Shown here in pieces: positions 6,964-12,503 of a stretch of 12,503 bases of DNA. The DNA lies in assembly GCA_910577935.1 (NCBI GenBank), contig CAJTOT010000006.1, forward strand, positions 60,819-73,321, written 5' to 3'. A program made the position numbers and the translations under genes. Below the pieces are notes generated by a model. The model was not told the DNA's origin. It did no database searches and was given only the letters and a program-made list of their open reading frames with translations. The number at the start of each line of letters is the position of its first letter. The first letter of the stretch is position 1. The stretch comes from an uncultured Hungatella sp. (GTDB lineage: Bacteria; Bacillota; Clostridia; Lachnospirales; Lachnospiraceae).

Positions 6964-7986
6964 TCAGAAGGATTCCGCAAGATACCGCTCCACGGATGTG
7001 ACCCCGTTGGCCCCGTCTGCCGCTGCCGTGACGATCTGGCGCAGCAGCTTGGCCCGCACGTCCCCGGCGGCAAAGATTCCCGGAGCCGAGGTTCTCGTGT
7101 CCTCCCCTGCCTGGATATACCCTCCGTCCATCTCCACCAGTCCTTCAAAGGGCTGGCTGTTGGGAGTGATTCCAACGGCGATGAACACGCCCTGGACTCC
7201 GAGAGCCCTTTCGGCCCCCGTCTTCTTATTCTTCACTCTCAGTCCCTCTACCTTCATGTCCCCCTGAATCTCTTCCACCACCGTGTCCCAGAGAATCTCT
7301 ATATTGTCCTGCCTGAACACGGTCTCCTGAAGGCTTTTGGCTCCCCTCAGCTGGTCTCTCCGGTGAATCAGGTACACTCTGGCGCACATCCTGGACAGGA
7401 AAATCGCGTCCTCCAGGGCCACGTCCCCGCCGCCCACCACGGCCACCTCTCTGTTTCTGAAAAATGCCCCGTCGCAGGTGGCACAGTAGGACACTCCCAT
7501 CCCTGTCAGTTTCTCCTCCCCCGGCACTCCCAGTTTCCTGTGGCGGGCCCCTGTGGCGATGAGAACGGCTCTGGCCCTGTAGATGCCATCCCGGCAGACC
7601 ACAGCTTTTATGCCTCCCTCCGCCTGTCTTTCCCGGATTCCGCGGCTCCCTTCGAGCTCTGCCGCCCTCAGAAGCTCCCCGCCTTCTCCGCAAGCCTCCT
7701 GCCCCGGTTCCGCGGCATCCTCAAGCTTCACCTGCTCCACCTCATCCGTGACAAAGCAGGCCCCCAGCCGGTCCGCATGCTCCCGAAGTTTCATCCCCAA
7801 CTCAAACCCGTTGATTCCCGGAAGGCCCGGATAGTTATCCACCTCGTAGGTGGTCAGCACCTGGCCGCCGCTGGCCATATCCTTCTCGATGACCACCGTG
7901 TTCAGGCGGGCCCTCTCAGCATAGATCGCCGCCGACAGCCCCGCCGGACCGGCTCCGATGATAATCAAGTCATACACTGGTTCCAT
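6964..7986 (-). CDS. trxB: Thioredoxin reductase-like FAD/NAD(P)H pyridine nucleotide-disulfide oxidoreductase with an insertion
   Basis: A 340-residue flavoprotein with the layout of bacterial thioredoxin reductase, which passes electrons from NADPH through FAD and a redox-active cysteine pair to thioredoxin or a related protein. The FAD dinucleotide motif GAGPAG is at 11-16. The redox centre Cys-Ala-Thr-Cys is at 168-171, followed by DG. The NAD(P)H motif GGGDVALE is at 185-192, HRRDQLR (208-214) suggests NADPH preference, and the second FAD motif FAAGDVR is at 305-311. It is longer than the usual 305-320 residues because of a Glu/Gly/Ala-rich insertion at about 90-125, between strands of the FAD domain. 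I chose the ATG at 7986: the GAGAGG at 7995-8000 is 8 nt upstream, whereas the GTG at 7995 overlaps that site. No thioredoxin gene is nearby, so the electron acceptor is open. Confidence 0.85.
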   Translation of the reverse strand: MEPVYDLIIIGAGPAGLSAAIYAERARLNTVVIEKDMASGGQVLTTYEVDNYPGLPGINGFELGMKLREHADRLGACFVTDEVEQVKLEDAAEPGQEACGEGGELLRAAELEGSRGIRERQAEGGIKAVVCRDGIYRARAVLIATGARHRKLGVPGEEKLTGMGVSYCATCDGAFFRNREVAVVGGGDVALEDAIFLSRMCARVYLIHRRDQLRGAKSLQETVFRQDNIEILWDTVVEEIQGDMKVEGLRVKNKKTGAERALGVQGVFIAVGITPNSQPFEGLVEMDGGYIQAGEDTRTSAPGIFAAGDVRAKLLRQIVTAAADGANGVTSVERYLAESF

Positions 7987-8009
7987 CCACATCACCTCTC
8001 ATTAAGTTT

Positions 8010-8798
8010 TTACTTCAGCTCTTTCAAAGCCTTCTCAACATCCTTTTTAAACTGTTTCCACTGTTCCTCATGTTCCACAAAATACCGGGGACAATTCTTC
8101 TCATTTACATCATAATGGCGGATCACGTCGTCGGAAGTAAGCTCCAGTTCCCTGCACAGCCATGCGGTCAGCTTTACCAAGGAGTCATAAGTGGCCTCAT
8201 TGTACCTGCCTGTATCGTCGGGATGACAGGTTTCCACCGATACGGTGTCATTGTTGCGGGGAGCGTTGGCATAGGCGATCTCGCTGACAGGAATGCACTG
8301 GAGAATCTCTCCCTCCAGCCCCACGATAAAATGACAGCTGGCGGAAGCTCCCGGCTGCTGCGGGTCCTGATCTGCCAGGCTGTCGAAATACAGCCGGTTG
8401 GCCTCGGCGCTGGAACCCGGATTGCCCACATAATGGATGACAATATTATTTATACGCTTCAGAGACACGTCCGGTCTGGAAAATATGTTTTTTCGTATAA
8501 ATTTCTGCTCCACCCAGTCAGGAGCCTTGATTGCCTTCAGATCTACGGTGTAAGGCTTTTCATAGCTCCACAGAAAATATCCGACTCCCAGGCCGGCGGC
8601 GCCTCCGAGAATAAATGCCAGAAGAGCCGCAAGGAAGACCACCGGCGCTTTTCCGCCTCCGAAAATTCCAGACCCCCGCCTCTTTCTTCCCCTCCTTCCC
8701 CGGTTATAGGGAAGATAGGAGCCGCCTTCATCAGGTGCAGGCTGAATTTCTTTTATTTTTTCATAGTCTCTCTCAAAATCCGCATCGTTTTTCATCAT
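8010..8798 (-). CDS. Membrane-anchored N-acetylmuramoyl-L-alanine amidase (amidase_2 / PGRP-like)
   Basis: A 262-residue peptidoglycan hydrolase expected to cleave the bond between MurNAc and the stem-peptide L-Ala outside the membrane. Residues 1-50 are charged and include a basic run, RGRRGRKRR, at 33-41. One hydrophobic helix follows (about 52-77), so the N-terminus should be inside and the catalytic domain outside. The amidase_2 domain covers about 115-255. VIHYVGNPG gives zinc ligand His122, RHYDV gives His228, and KNCPRY gives Cys236, a His-His-Cys set as in T7 lysozyme, with Lys234 nearby; SVETCH (187-192) is the conserved middle motif. The start at 8798 has a GGAGGG 5 nt upstream; a second ATG at 8795 is also possible. 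The frame stays open to 9005, but that extension has no ribosome site. First gene of the leftward operon. Confidence 0.88.
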   Translation of the reverse strand: MMKNDADFERDYEKIKEIQPAPDEGGSYLPYNRGRRGRKRRGSGIFGGGKAPVVFLAALLAFILGGAAGLGVGYFLWSYEKPYTVDLKAIKAPDWVEQKFIRKNIFSRPDVSLKRINNIVIHYVGNPGSSAEANRLYFDSLADQDPQQPGASASCHFIVGLEGEILQCIPVSEIAYANAPRNNDTVSVETCHPDDTGRYNEATYDSLVKLTAWLCRELELTSDDVIRHYDVNEKNCPRYFVEHEEQWKQFKKDVEKALKELK

Positions 8799-8921
8799 AA
8801 GTACCCTCCATGTACCATCATACCACTGCCGCCGGCTAATTTCAAGAAAGGTCCGAAGGTTTATTGCCGGCAAGAGGTTACTGGTTATAGTTAAAAAAAT
8901 GTACAATTCTCCAATGACATG

Positions 8922-8930
8922 TGTTATAAT
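8922..8930 (+). promoter_or_regulatory. Extended -10 promoter for the SDR operon
   Basis: The sequence TGTTATAAT is a full consensus -10 box (TATAAT, 8925-8930) preceded by the TGn extension. The only -35-like match is TGTACA (8900-8905) at a long 19-bp spacing, so the promoter probably depends on the extended -10. Transcription would start near 8937 and give a leader of about 220 nt before the start codon at 9157. Confidence 0.55.
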
Positions 8931-8936
8931 AAAAAT

Positions 8937-9156
8937 GATATTGGGGTCAAAAGGTTTTTTGCCCCCTGATGCCTGCAGATTGCTCCGCATTTCATGCTCC
9001 CGCAATCCTAAAAATATAGTTACAGTTCACAGGGCCGTGAATCTGACATGAATTTTGGGCGTCAAGCTTCCTTGTAAGCCCACATTCGTGACAGATTCCC
9101 CCGTGAACAGCAACAAAATATCTTATCCTTCAGCTATCTTAAAAAGGGGTGATTAT
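8937..9156 (+). promoter_or_regulatory. Structured 5' leader with three hairpins, unknown class
   Basis: Three hairpins follow the promoter. Hairpin 1 pairs GGGG (8943-8946) and CAAAA (8948-8952) with TTTTG (8957-8961) and CCCC (8962-8965). Hairpin 2 is nested: GATTGC (8978-8983) with GCAATC (9002-9007) and inside it GCAT (8987-8990) with ATGC (8994-8997). Hairpin 3 spans 9025-9108. Its paired segments are GTTCAC/GTGAAC (9025-9030 with 9103-9108), GGG/CCC (9032-9034 with 9099-9101), GAATCTG/CAGATTC (9039-9045 with 9092-9098), CATGAAT/ATTCGTG with one G-T pair (9047-9053 with 9084-9090), TGGGC/GCCCA (9056-9060 with 9078-9082) and CAAG/CTTG (9063-9066 with 9071-9074). I see no T-box, TPP, SAM, ZTP or c-di-GMP signatures. 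A regulatory RNA role is inference; the pairing is visible. Confidence 0.45.
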
Positions 9157-9888
9157 ATGGCCAGAAAGACAGTTCTGGTAACCGGCGCTTCCCGGGGAAT
9201 CGGAAAAGCCATCGCAGTCAAATTCGCGAAGAAAAACTATAACGTGGTCATCAACTGCATCCACAGGGAAGAACGCCTGATGCAGACGAAAAAGGACATC
9301 GAATCCTATCAGGTCCCCTGCCTTGCCTTTATGGGGGATGTGGGAGATCTGGGTCAGTGTGAAAAGTTGTTTGAACAGATTAAAAAGCAGTTTGGGGGAC
9401 TGGATGTCCTGGTGAACAATGCCGGCATCTCCTACATCGGTCTTCTCCAGGACATGAAAAGCGAGGACTGGGACCGGATTCTCCGTACCAACTTAACCTC
9501 CGTGTTCAACTTGTGCAAGCTGGCCATTCCGGGCATGGTGGCCCAAAAGTACGGCAAGATCATCAATATTTCTTCCGTGTGGGGCAATGTGGGCGCCTCC
9601 TGCGAGGCGGCCTACTCCGCCACCAAAGGCGGCATCAACGCTTTCACAAAATCCCTGGCCAAGGAGCTGGCCCCCAGCGGCATCCAGGTCAACGCCGTGG
9701 CCTGCGGAGCCATCGACACGGAGATGAACCAGTTTCTGGAGGAGGACGAACTCATCAGCCTGGTGGACGGGATTCCCGCGGGGCGGCTGGGGAAGGCCGA
9801 GGAGGTGGCGGACCTGGTTTACCACTTGGGATATAAGAATTCTTATCTCACAGGACAGATTATCGGACTTGACGGAGGATGGACTTAA
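9157..9888 (+). CDS. SDR-family NAD(P)-dependent reductase, EF-P 5-aminopentanone reductase (YmfI)-like
   Basis: A 243-residue classical short-chain dehydrogenase/reductase. The coenzyme motif TGASRGIG is at 9-16, NNAG at 87-90, and the catalytic Asn112, Ser140, Tyr153 and Lys157 are all present. FabG (3-oxoacyl-ACP reductase) is the generic label. However, the segment around the active site, NISSVWGNVGASCEAAYSA, with the Trp and the GASCE stretch, resembles Firmicute YmfI proteins, which reduce a 5-aminopentanone group on translation factor EF-P. I favour that but cannot exclude another SDR role, and no efp gene is in view. The frame is open 34 codons further up, but the ATG at 9157 has GGGG 7 nt upstream and begins the normal family N-terminus; the upstream part lies in the hairpin region. 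First gene of a two-gene operon. Confidence 0.85.
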   Translation: MARKTVLVTGASRGIGKAIAVKFAKKNYNVVINCIHREERLMQTKKDIESYQVPCLAFMGDVGDLGQCEKLFEQIKKQFGGLDVLVNNAGISYIGLLQDMKSEDWDRILRTNLTSVFNLCKLAIPGMVAQKYGKIINISSVWGNVGASCEAAYSATKGGINAFTKSLAKELAPSGIQVNAVACGAIDTEMNQFLEEDELISLVDGIPAGRLGKAEEVADLVYHLGYKNSYLTGQIIGLDGGWT

Positions 9889-9889
9889 T

Positions 9890-10726
9890 ATGCCTACGAC
9901 TTACGCTCACTATCGCTTCGGACGTGATGTCTACAAGAAGCTGCCGCCGCAGCTTCAAGCTGTTATCCGCTCCCACGGCGGACTCTACAACATCGGCCTC
10001 CACGGGCCTGACCTTCTCTTTTACTACAAAGCATACATTAAAAATCCGGTAAACCAAACCGGCTTTGCCATGCACTCCCGGCCCGGAACAGAGTTTTTCC
10101 GGCAGGCGGCTTCGGTGATTCATACTTCCAGGCTCCATTCCCGTTTTTCCGGAAAAAAGCCACTCTCTTTTATAGTTTCTTCAAAATACGCCTATATATT
10201 CGGGTTTCTCTGCCATTTCGCCCTGGACAGCCGCTGCCACCCTTATGTGGAGCGCATGGTCAGGGAGACCGGAATCTCCCACAGCGAGATCGAGGCGGAG
10301 CTGGACCGCGATCTGATGACAAGGGACGGGCTGAATCCCATGACCTGCCGCCCCACTGCCCATCTGAGACCCAGAATCTTCTACGGAAGCATCATCTCCA
10401 GATTCTTTCCGGACATCACTGCCCGGCAGATCGTCACCGCCATCCGCCACATGAGATTCTGCTGCAATTTACTGGCGCCGTCAGGCCATCGGCTGCGTTT
10501 CATCACCCGCTGCCTTATGAAGGGCGGCCGTCTGCCCTACGCGGTGCAGGATATGGTGATCAGGGAGAAGGCTGACCCCGCCTGCGGGCCGATAGTCAAT
10601 GAGTTGGAGCACCTTTACGGCAAGGCCGTCCTGGACGGAGCGGAGCTCATCGTGAATTTTATGGAACATGCAGAACACGGAGCTGCCCTGGACAGCCGGC
10701 TGGAACACACCTTTGGGGAGAATTGA
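9890..10726 (+). CDS. Zinc-dependent phospholipase C-like protein without signal peptide
   Basis: A 278-residue helical protein related to the zinc-dependent phospholipase C / P1 nuclease fold. Likely zinc ligands follow the order seen in the classic three-zinc enzyme: His7, Asp41 (in HGPD), His62, His109 and Asp113 (in HFALD), His117, then His131 and Glu135 (in HSEIE). Spacings of 4, 14 and 4 residues in the later part equal those of Bacillus cereus PLC as I recall it. Unlike secreted phospholipases it starts MPTTYAHYRFG with no signal peptide and no N-terminal Trp after processing, so it may act inside the cell and on a different phosphoester. The start codon is one base after the SDR stop, with GGAGG 11 nt upstream, so the two genes are almost certainly cotranscribed. 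Substrate unknown. Confidence 0.8.
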   Translation: MPTTYAHYRFGRDVYKKLPPQLQAVIRSHGGLYNIGLHGPDLLFYYKAYIKNPVNQTGFAMHSRPGTEFFRQAASVIHTSRLHSRFSGKKPLSFIVSSKYAYIFGFLCHFALDSRCHPYVERMVRETGISHSEIEAELDRDLMTRDGLNPMTCRPTAHLRPRIFYGSIISRFFPDITARQIVTAIRHMRFCCNLLAPSGHRLRFITRCLMKGGRLPYAVQDMVIREKADPACGPIVNELEHLYGKAVLDGAELIVNFMEHAEHGAALDSRLEHTFGEN

Positions 10727-10788
10727 CTCCGGGAACATTCCGATCCTGCCTCCCCCGCAGACAGGCCTCAGTCCCTTTGCACAGACAG

Positions 10789-10828
10789 CAGGAGCTGCCC
10801 GCTGTCAACTACAGCGGGGCAGCTCCTG
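10789..10828. terminator. Strong bidirectional hairpin between convergent genes
   Basis: Arms at 10789-10805 and 10811-10828 pair over about 17 bp with one bulged G and a 5-nt loop (10806-10810). The core reads AGGAGCTGCCCGCTGT on one side and its complement on the other. It lies 62 bases after the phospholipase-like stop and 38 bases after the GreA-family stop on the other strand. On the plus strand it is followed by only GTTTA, and the minus side also lacks a long T-run, so it may act in both directions with imperfect U-tracts. Confidence 0.7.
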
Positions 10829-10866
10829 TTTACCTGCCGCCAGCCCCGGACGAGCCGGATTTTTAT

Positions 10867-11370
10867 TTAAAAACTCCGAATCTGATCCTGGGTGTCATCT
10901 TGTGTATTATCTATACTTCGAATCACCACATAATACCCTGCCGTGTCGCTGACCCTCACATACACCCGATCTCCCACCTTGTGCCTGAAGATAGCCTTTC
11001 CCAGGGGCGATTCCGTGCTGATCATGTTCTTCAGGGAGCTGCCTCTTATGGATGTCACCAGGCGGTAGGTCTCCACCTCGTCGTCATCTTCCATGTACAG
11101 CTCCACCGTGTTGTTGATCCCCACCTCATCGTCTCTGGACTCGTCGGACACGATCTGAGCGTTTTTCAGCATCCTCTCCAGATATTTGATCCGGCTCTCG
11201 TTCTGGTTCTTGTCTTTCTTCGCCGCATGGTACTCAAAATTCTCGCTTAGGTCCCCGTGGGCTCTGGCCTCCTTCACCGCCTCGATGGCCTCTCTGCGCA
11301 CCACCAGTTTCCTGTGCTCAATCTCCTTCCGGATTTTTTCCACATCACTTTTTGTCAGCTTCTCACCCAT
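10867..11370 (-). CDS. GreA/GreB-family transcript cleavage factor, divergent
   Basis: A 167-residue protein with the two-part Gre layout: an N-terminal antiparallel coiled coil (about 1-75) and a C-terminal FKBP-like domain (about 85-150). Gre factors enter the RNA polymerase secondary channel and stimulate cleavage of backtracked RNA. The coiled-coil tip GDLSENFEY (39-47) is intact, with the acidic residues Asp40 and Glu43 needed for cleavage. SPLGKAIFRHKVGDRVYV (121-138) is the usual C-terminal signature. It departs from housekeeping GreA at the N-terminus, which lacks the common YLT..G..KL start, and carries an acidic Gln/Asp-rich tail (about 155-167). It is probably a paralogue. The start lies inside the end of the cytidylate kinase-like gene (8-bp overlap), with GGAGGG 11 nt upstream. 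Confidence 0.87.
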   Translation of the reverse strand: MGEKLTKSDVEKIRKEIEHRKLVVRREAIEAVKEARAHGDLSENFEYHAAKKDKNQNESRIKYLERMLKNAQIVSDESRDDEVGINNTVELYMEDDDEVETYRLVTSIRGSSLKNMISTESPLGKAIFRHKVGDRVYVRVSDTAGYYVVIRSIDNTQDDTQDQIRSF

Positions 11371-12034
11371 TGGCAGCCAATCCCTCCATGTACTGGCTGT
11401 ACCACTCCTCCCCGAACTTGATCCGCATGCACTGGATGATTATCTGAACGCTCTTCTCGTCCCCCAGCCTTGAATTGTTCAAGGTGATATCATAGTTGAC
11501 AGGGTTGGTCCAGTAGTTTCCATGGGTGTAATACTTGTAATAATCCGCGCGGTACTTGTCCGTCTTGGTGATCAGCTCATCGGCCTCCTCCAGGGTGATG
11601 TCGTACATCCTGTCCATGACTCTCTGGAGGCAGTAAGCCCTGGGGGCCTCCACGTACACGCTGAACACATTGTCATAGTCTTTTAAGATGTGGTCGGCGC
11701 ACTTGCCCACGATCACACAGGACTCGGATTCAGCCAGCTTCTCGATAATCTGCTTCTGAAACTCAAACAGCCTGTCATCGGACACAAACTTTGACAGCTG
11801 GCCCTTGGTGTGAAACATCTTGGGAAGCTCTAAGAGCTGCTTGGTGATCAGGCTGCCGTTTAAGTTCTCATCAGCCTCCTTGAAATAATGCTCATCATAA
11901 CCGCTGTACTGGGCAGCCAGTTTGAGAATCCGGTTGTCATAACTGTGGATATGCAGCTCATCTGCCAGCTTCGCTGCAATCTGGCGCCCGCCGGAACCAA
12001 ATCCTCTTGCTACGGTGATTACAAAGTTTTTCAT
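11363..12034 (-). CDS. Cytidylate kinase-like family protein
   Basis: A 223-residue P-loop kinase-like protein of the cytidylate kinase-like group common in Clostridia. It opens with VITVARGFGSGGRQIAAKLA, where GFGSGGR (11-17) replaces the canonical Walker A. The next motif, LHIHSYDNRILKLAA, matches the family's substrate-binding region. VIVGKCADHIL (108-117) and VYVEAPRAYCLQRVM (127-140) match the kinase core, including the LID-region arginines. YYTHGNYW (168-175) is the family's C-terminal motif. Real CMP kinase (Cmk) is a separate gene with a clean GxxGxGKS loop, so the substrate here is uncertain. It starts 16 nt after the amidohydrolase stop, with a GGGGA site about 8 nt upstream, and overlaps the Gre-family gene by 8 bp. 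Confidence 0.87.
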   Translation of the reverse strand: MKNFVITVARGFGSGGRQIAAKLADELHIHSYDNRILKLAAQYSGYDEHYFKEADENLNGSLITKQLLELPKMFHTKGQLSKFVSDDRLFEFQKQIIEKLAESESCVIVGKCADHILKDYDNVFSVYVEAPRAYCLQRVMDRMYDITLEEADELITKTDKYRADYYKYYTHGNYWTNPVNYDITLNNSRLGDEKSVQIIIQCMRIKFGEEWYSQYMEGLAANG

Positions 12035-12050
12035 CGCTCTTCCCCTTCTT

Positions 12051-12503
12051 CTAGTTTACTTTATTGCCATCGATCATAACCAGTTCCAGTGTTGAGGCGA
12101 CTTCCAGGGGATCTCCGCTGTACACCACGATGTCCGCGTCCTTCCCCGCCTCCAGGGTTCCGACTCTGTCCTCGATTCCCAGATGTTTTGCCGGGTTGAC
12201 GGTGATTGCCTTCATGGCCTCGCAGGGGTCCATGCCTGCCTTTACCGCCATAGCCGCACACAGGGTAAGGTACTGCTGGGGAATCACAGGCGCGTCGGTG
12301 ATGATGGACACCCGGCAGCCTGCCGCCGCAAGGATTCCCGGAGTCTCCCATGTCTTGTTCTGAAGTTCAAACTTGGTGGCATGCCCCAGGCTCGGGCCCA
12401 CCGCGCAGGGCAGATTCTCTTTTACCAGCTCCTCCACGATGAGATGGCCTTCCGTGCAGTGCTCCAGGGTCATCTTCACTCCGAACTCCCTGGCGATGCG
12501 GAT
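12051..12503 (-). CDS. Metal-dependent amidohydrolase, C-terminal part only
   Basis: Only the last 150 residues are in the window; the start lies beyond 12503. The visible part is the second half of an amidohydrolase-superfamily TIM barrel of the imidazolonepropionase/adenine-deaminase-like type. EHCTEGH (visible residues 14-20) carries histidines at a barrel-strand metal site. SIITDAP (66-72) holds the catalytic Asp at residue 70. TVNPAKHLGIEDRVGTLEAG (101-120), then KDADIVVYSGDPL, is the classic C-terminal signature that returns to the small beta domain. The frame is open to the edge. It is the upstream gene of the cytidylate kinase-like and Gre-family pair, 16 nt from the former. Substrate cannot be named from this part. 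Confidence 0.85.
   Translation of the reverse strand: MRIAREFGVKMTLEHCTEGHLIVEELVKENLPCAVGPSLGHATKFELQNKTWETPGILAAAGCRVSIITDAPVIPQQYLTLCAAMAVKAGMDPCEAMKAITVNPAKHLGIEDRVGTLEAGKDADIVVYSGDPLEVASTLELVMIDGNKVN

Larger units (their letters stand above)
8799..9156. other. 358-base divergent intergenic region
   Basis: This gap separates the leftward amidase operon from the rightward SDR operon. It contains an extended -10 promoter reading right (8922-8930), a run of three hairpins in the resulting leader, and a 10-bp palindrome TTGCCGGCAA (8864-8873). I could not find a convincing -35/-10 pair for the leftward operon; a TATAAC (complement of 8884-8889) is a weak -10 candidate. The reading frames crossing the gap have no ribosome sites and look noncoding. 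Confidence 0.6.

Noticed and set aside
7363..8115. 250-codon plus-strand frame opposite the thioredoxin reductase-like gene
   Set aside because: It is an antisense shadow; the minus strand has clear flavoprotein motifs there.
8799..9005. N-terminal extension of the amidase to 9005
   Set aside because: No ribosome site upstream, the sequence crosses the opposite-strand promoter, and GGAGGG sits 5 nt from the ATG at 8798.
8935..9051. 38-codon leader ORF (MILGSKGFL...) in the SDR leader
   Set aside because: Its ATG lies at the predicted transcription start with no ribosome site, and the frame crosses the hairpins; not supported as a leader peptide.
9020..9112. Small SRP (4.5S) RNA or 6S RNA
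   Set aside because: Neither strand shows the SRP GGAA tetraloop with its conserved flanks, and the hairpin is too short for 6S RNA.
9055..9156. N-terminal extension of the SDR by 34 codons
   Set aside because: It has no ribosome site, overlaps the long hairpin and precedes the normal SDR N-terminus; the ATG at 9157 has a good GGGG site.
8937..9156. T-box or known metabolite riboswitch
   Set aside because: No T-box GGUGG-type motif and no TPP, SAM, ZTP, ykkC or c-di-GMP signature was seen on either strand.

Overview
The window looks like a piece of chromosome from a fairly GC-rich anaerobic Firmicute, most probably a Lachnospiraceae / Clostridium cluster XIVa relative. This is inferred from strong GGAGG-type ribosome binding sites, GC-rich third positions in the coding regions against AT-rich promoter gaps, and families common in that group (cytidylate kinase-like protein, zinc-dependent phospholipase C-like protein, YmfI-like SDR, membrane-anchored amidase_2). 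No tRNA, rRNA, CRISPR array, insertion sequence or phage gene was seen. All calls come from reading the sequence by eye; no database was searched.

Left part (1-5033). A truncated secreted-protein gene runs leftward off the window edge (1-240). It is divergent from a tightly coupled four-gene rightward operon: MOP-family glycan flippase, GT2 glycosyltransferase, ATP-grasp ligase and DegT-family PLP aminotransferase. The three junctions are all 4-bp ATGA stop/start overlaps. A good sigma-A promoter (312-340) with palindromic sequence inside it precedes the flippase. The set looks like an exported surface-glycan cassette with an amino-sugar or amino-acid decoration branch. No sugar-nucleotide dehydratase, initiating transferase or polymerase is present, so substrates must come from elsewhere.

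Middle part (5060-8798, minus strand). Four genes spaced by about 21-23 nt run leftward and converge on the first operon with only 26 bp between stop codons. In transcription order they are a single-pass membrane-anchored amidase_2 peptidoglycan hydrolase, a thioredoxin reductase-like flavoprotein with an unusual insertion, a GT8 glycosyltransferase and a rhamnosyltransferase-like GT2. Apart from the flavoprotein, this is a second envelope set.

Divergent gap (8799-9156). This 358-base gap is the longest noncoding stretch. It holds an extended -10 promoter (8922-8930) reading right, followed by a roughly 220-nt leader with three successive hairpins. The third is a long interrupted hairpin of 84 nt that matches no riboswitch class I know. 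It precedes a two-gene operon: an SDR resembling the EF-P 5-aminopentanone reductase YmfI, and a zinc-dependent phospholipase C-like protein that keeps all the likely metal ligands but has no signal peptide.

Right part (10790-12503). A strong hairpin (10789-10828) lies between convergent genes as a probable bidirectional terminator. Beyond it a leftward operon runs from a truncated metal-dependent amidohydrolase through a cytidylate kinase-like protein to a divergent GreA/GreB-family transcript cleavage factor, with short or overlapping junctions.

Most genes are ordinary members of known families. The items most worth a second look are the structured leader, the ATP-grasp/aminotransferase pair in the glycan operon, and the thioredoxin reductase-like protein with its insertion inside an envelope operon.
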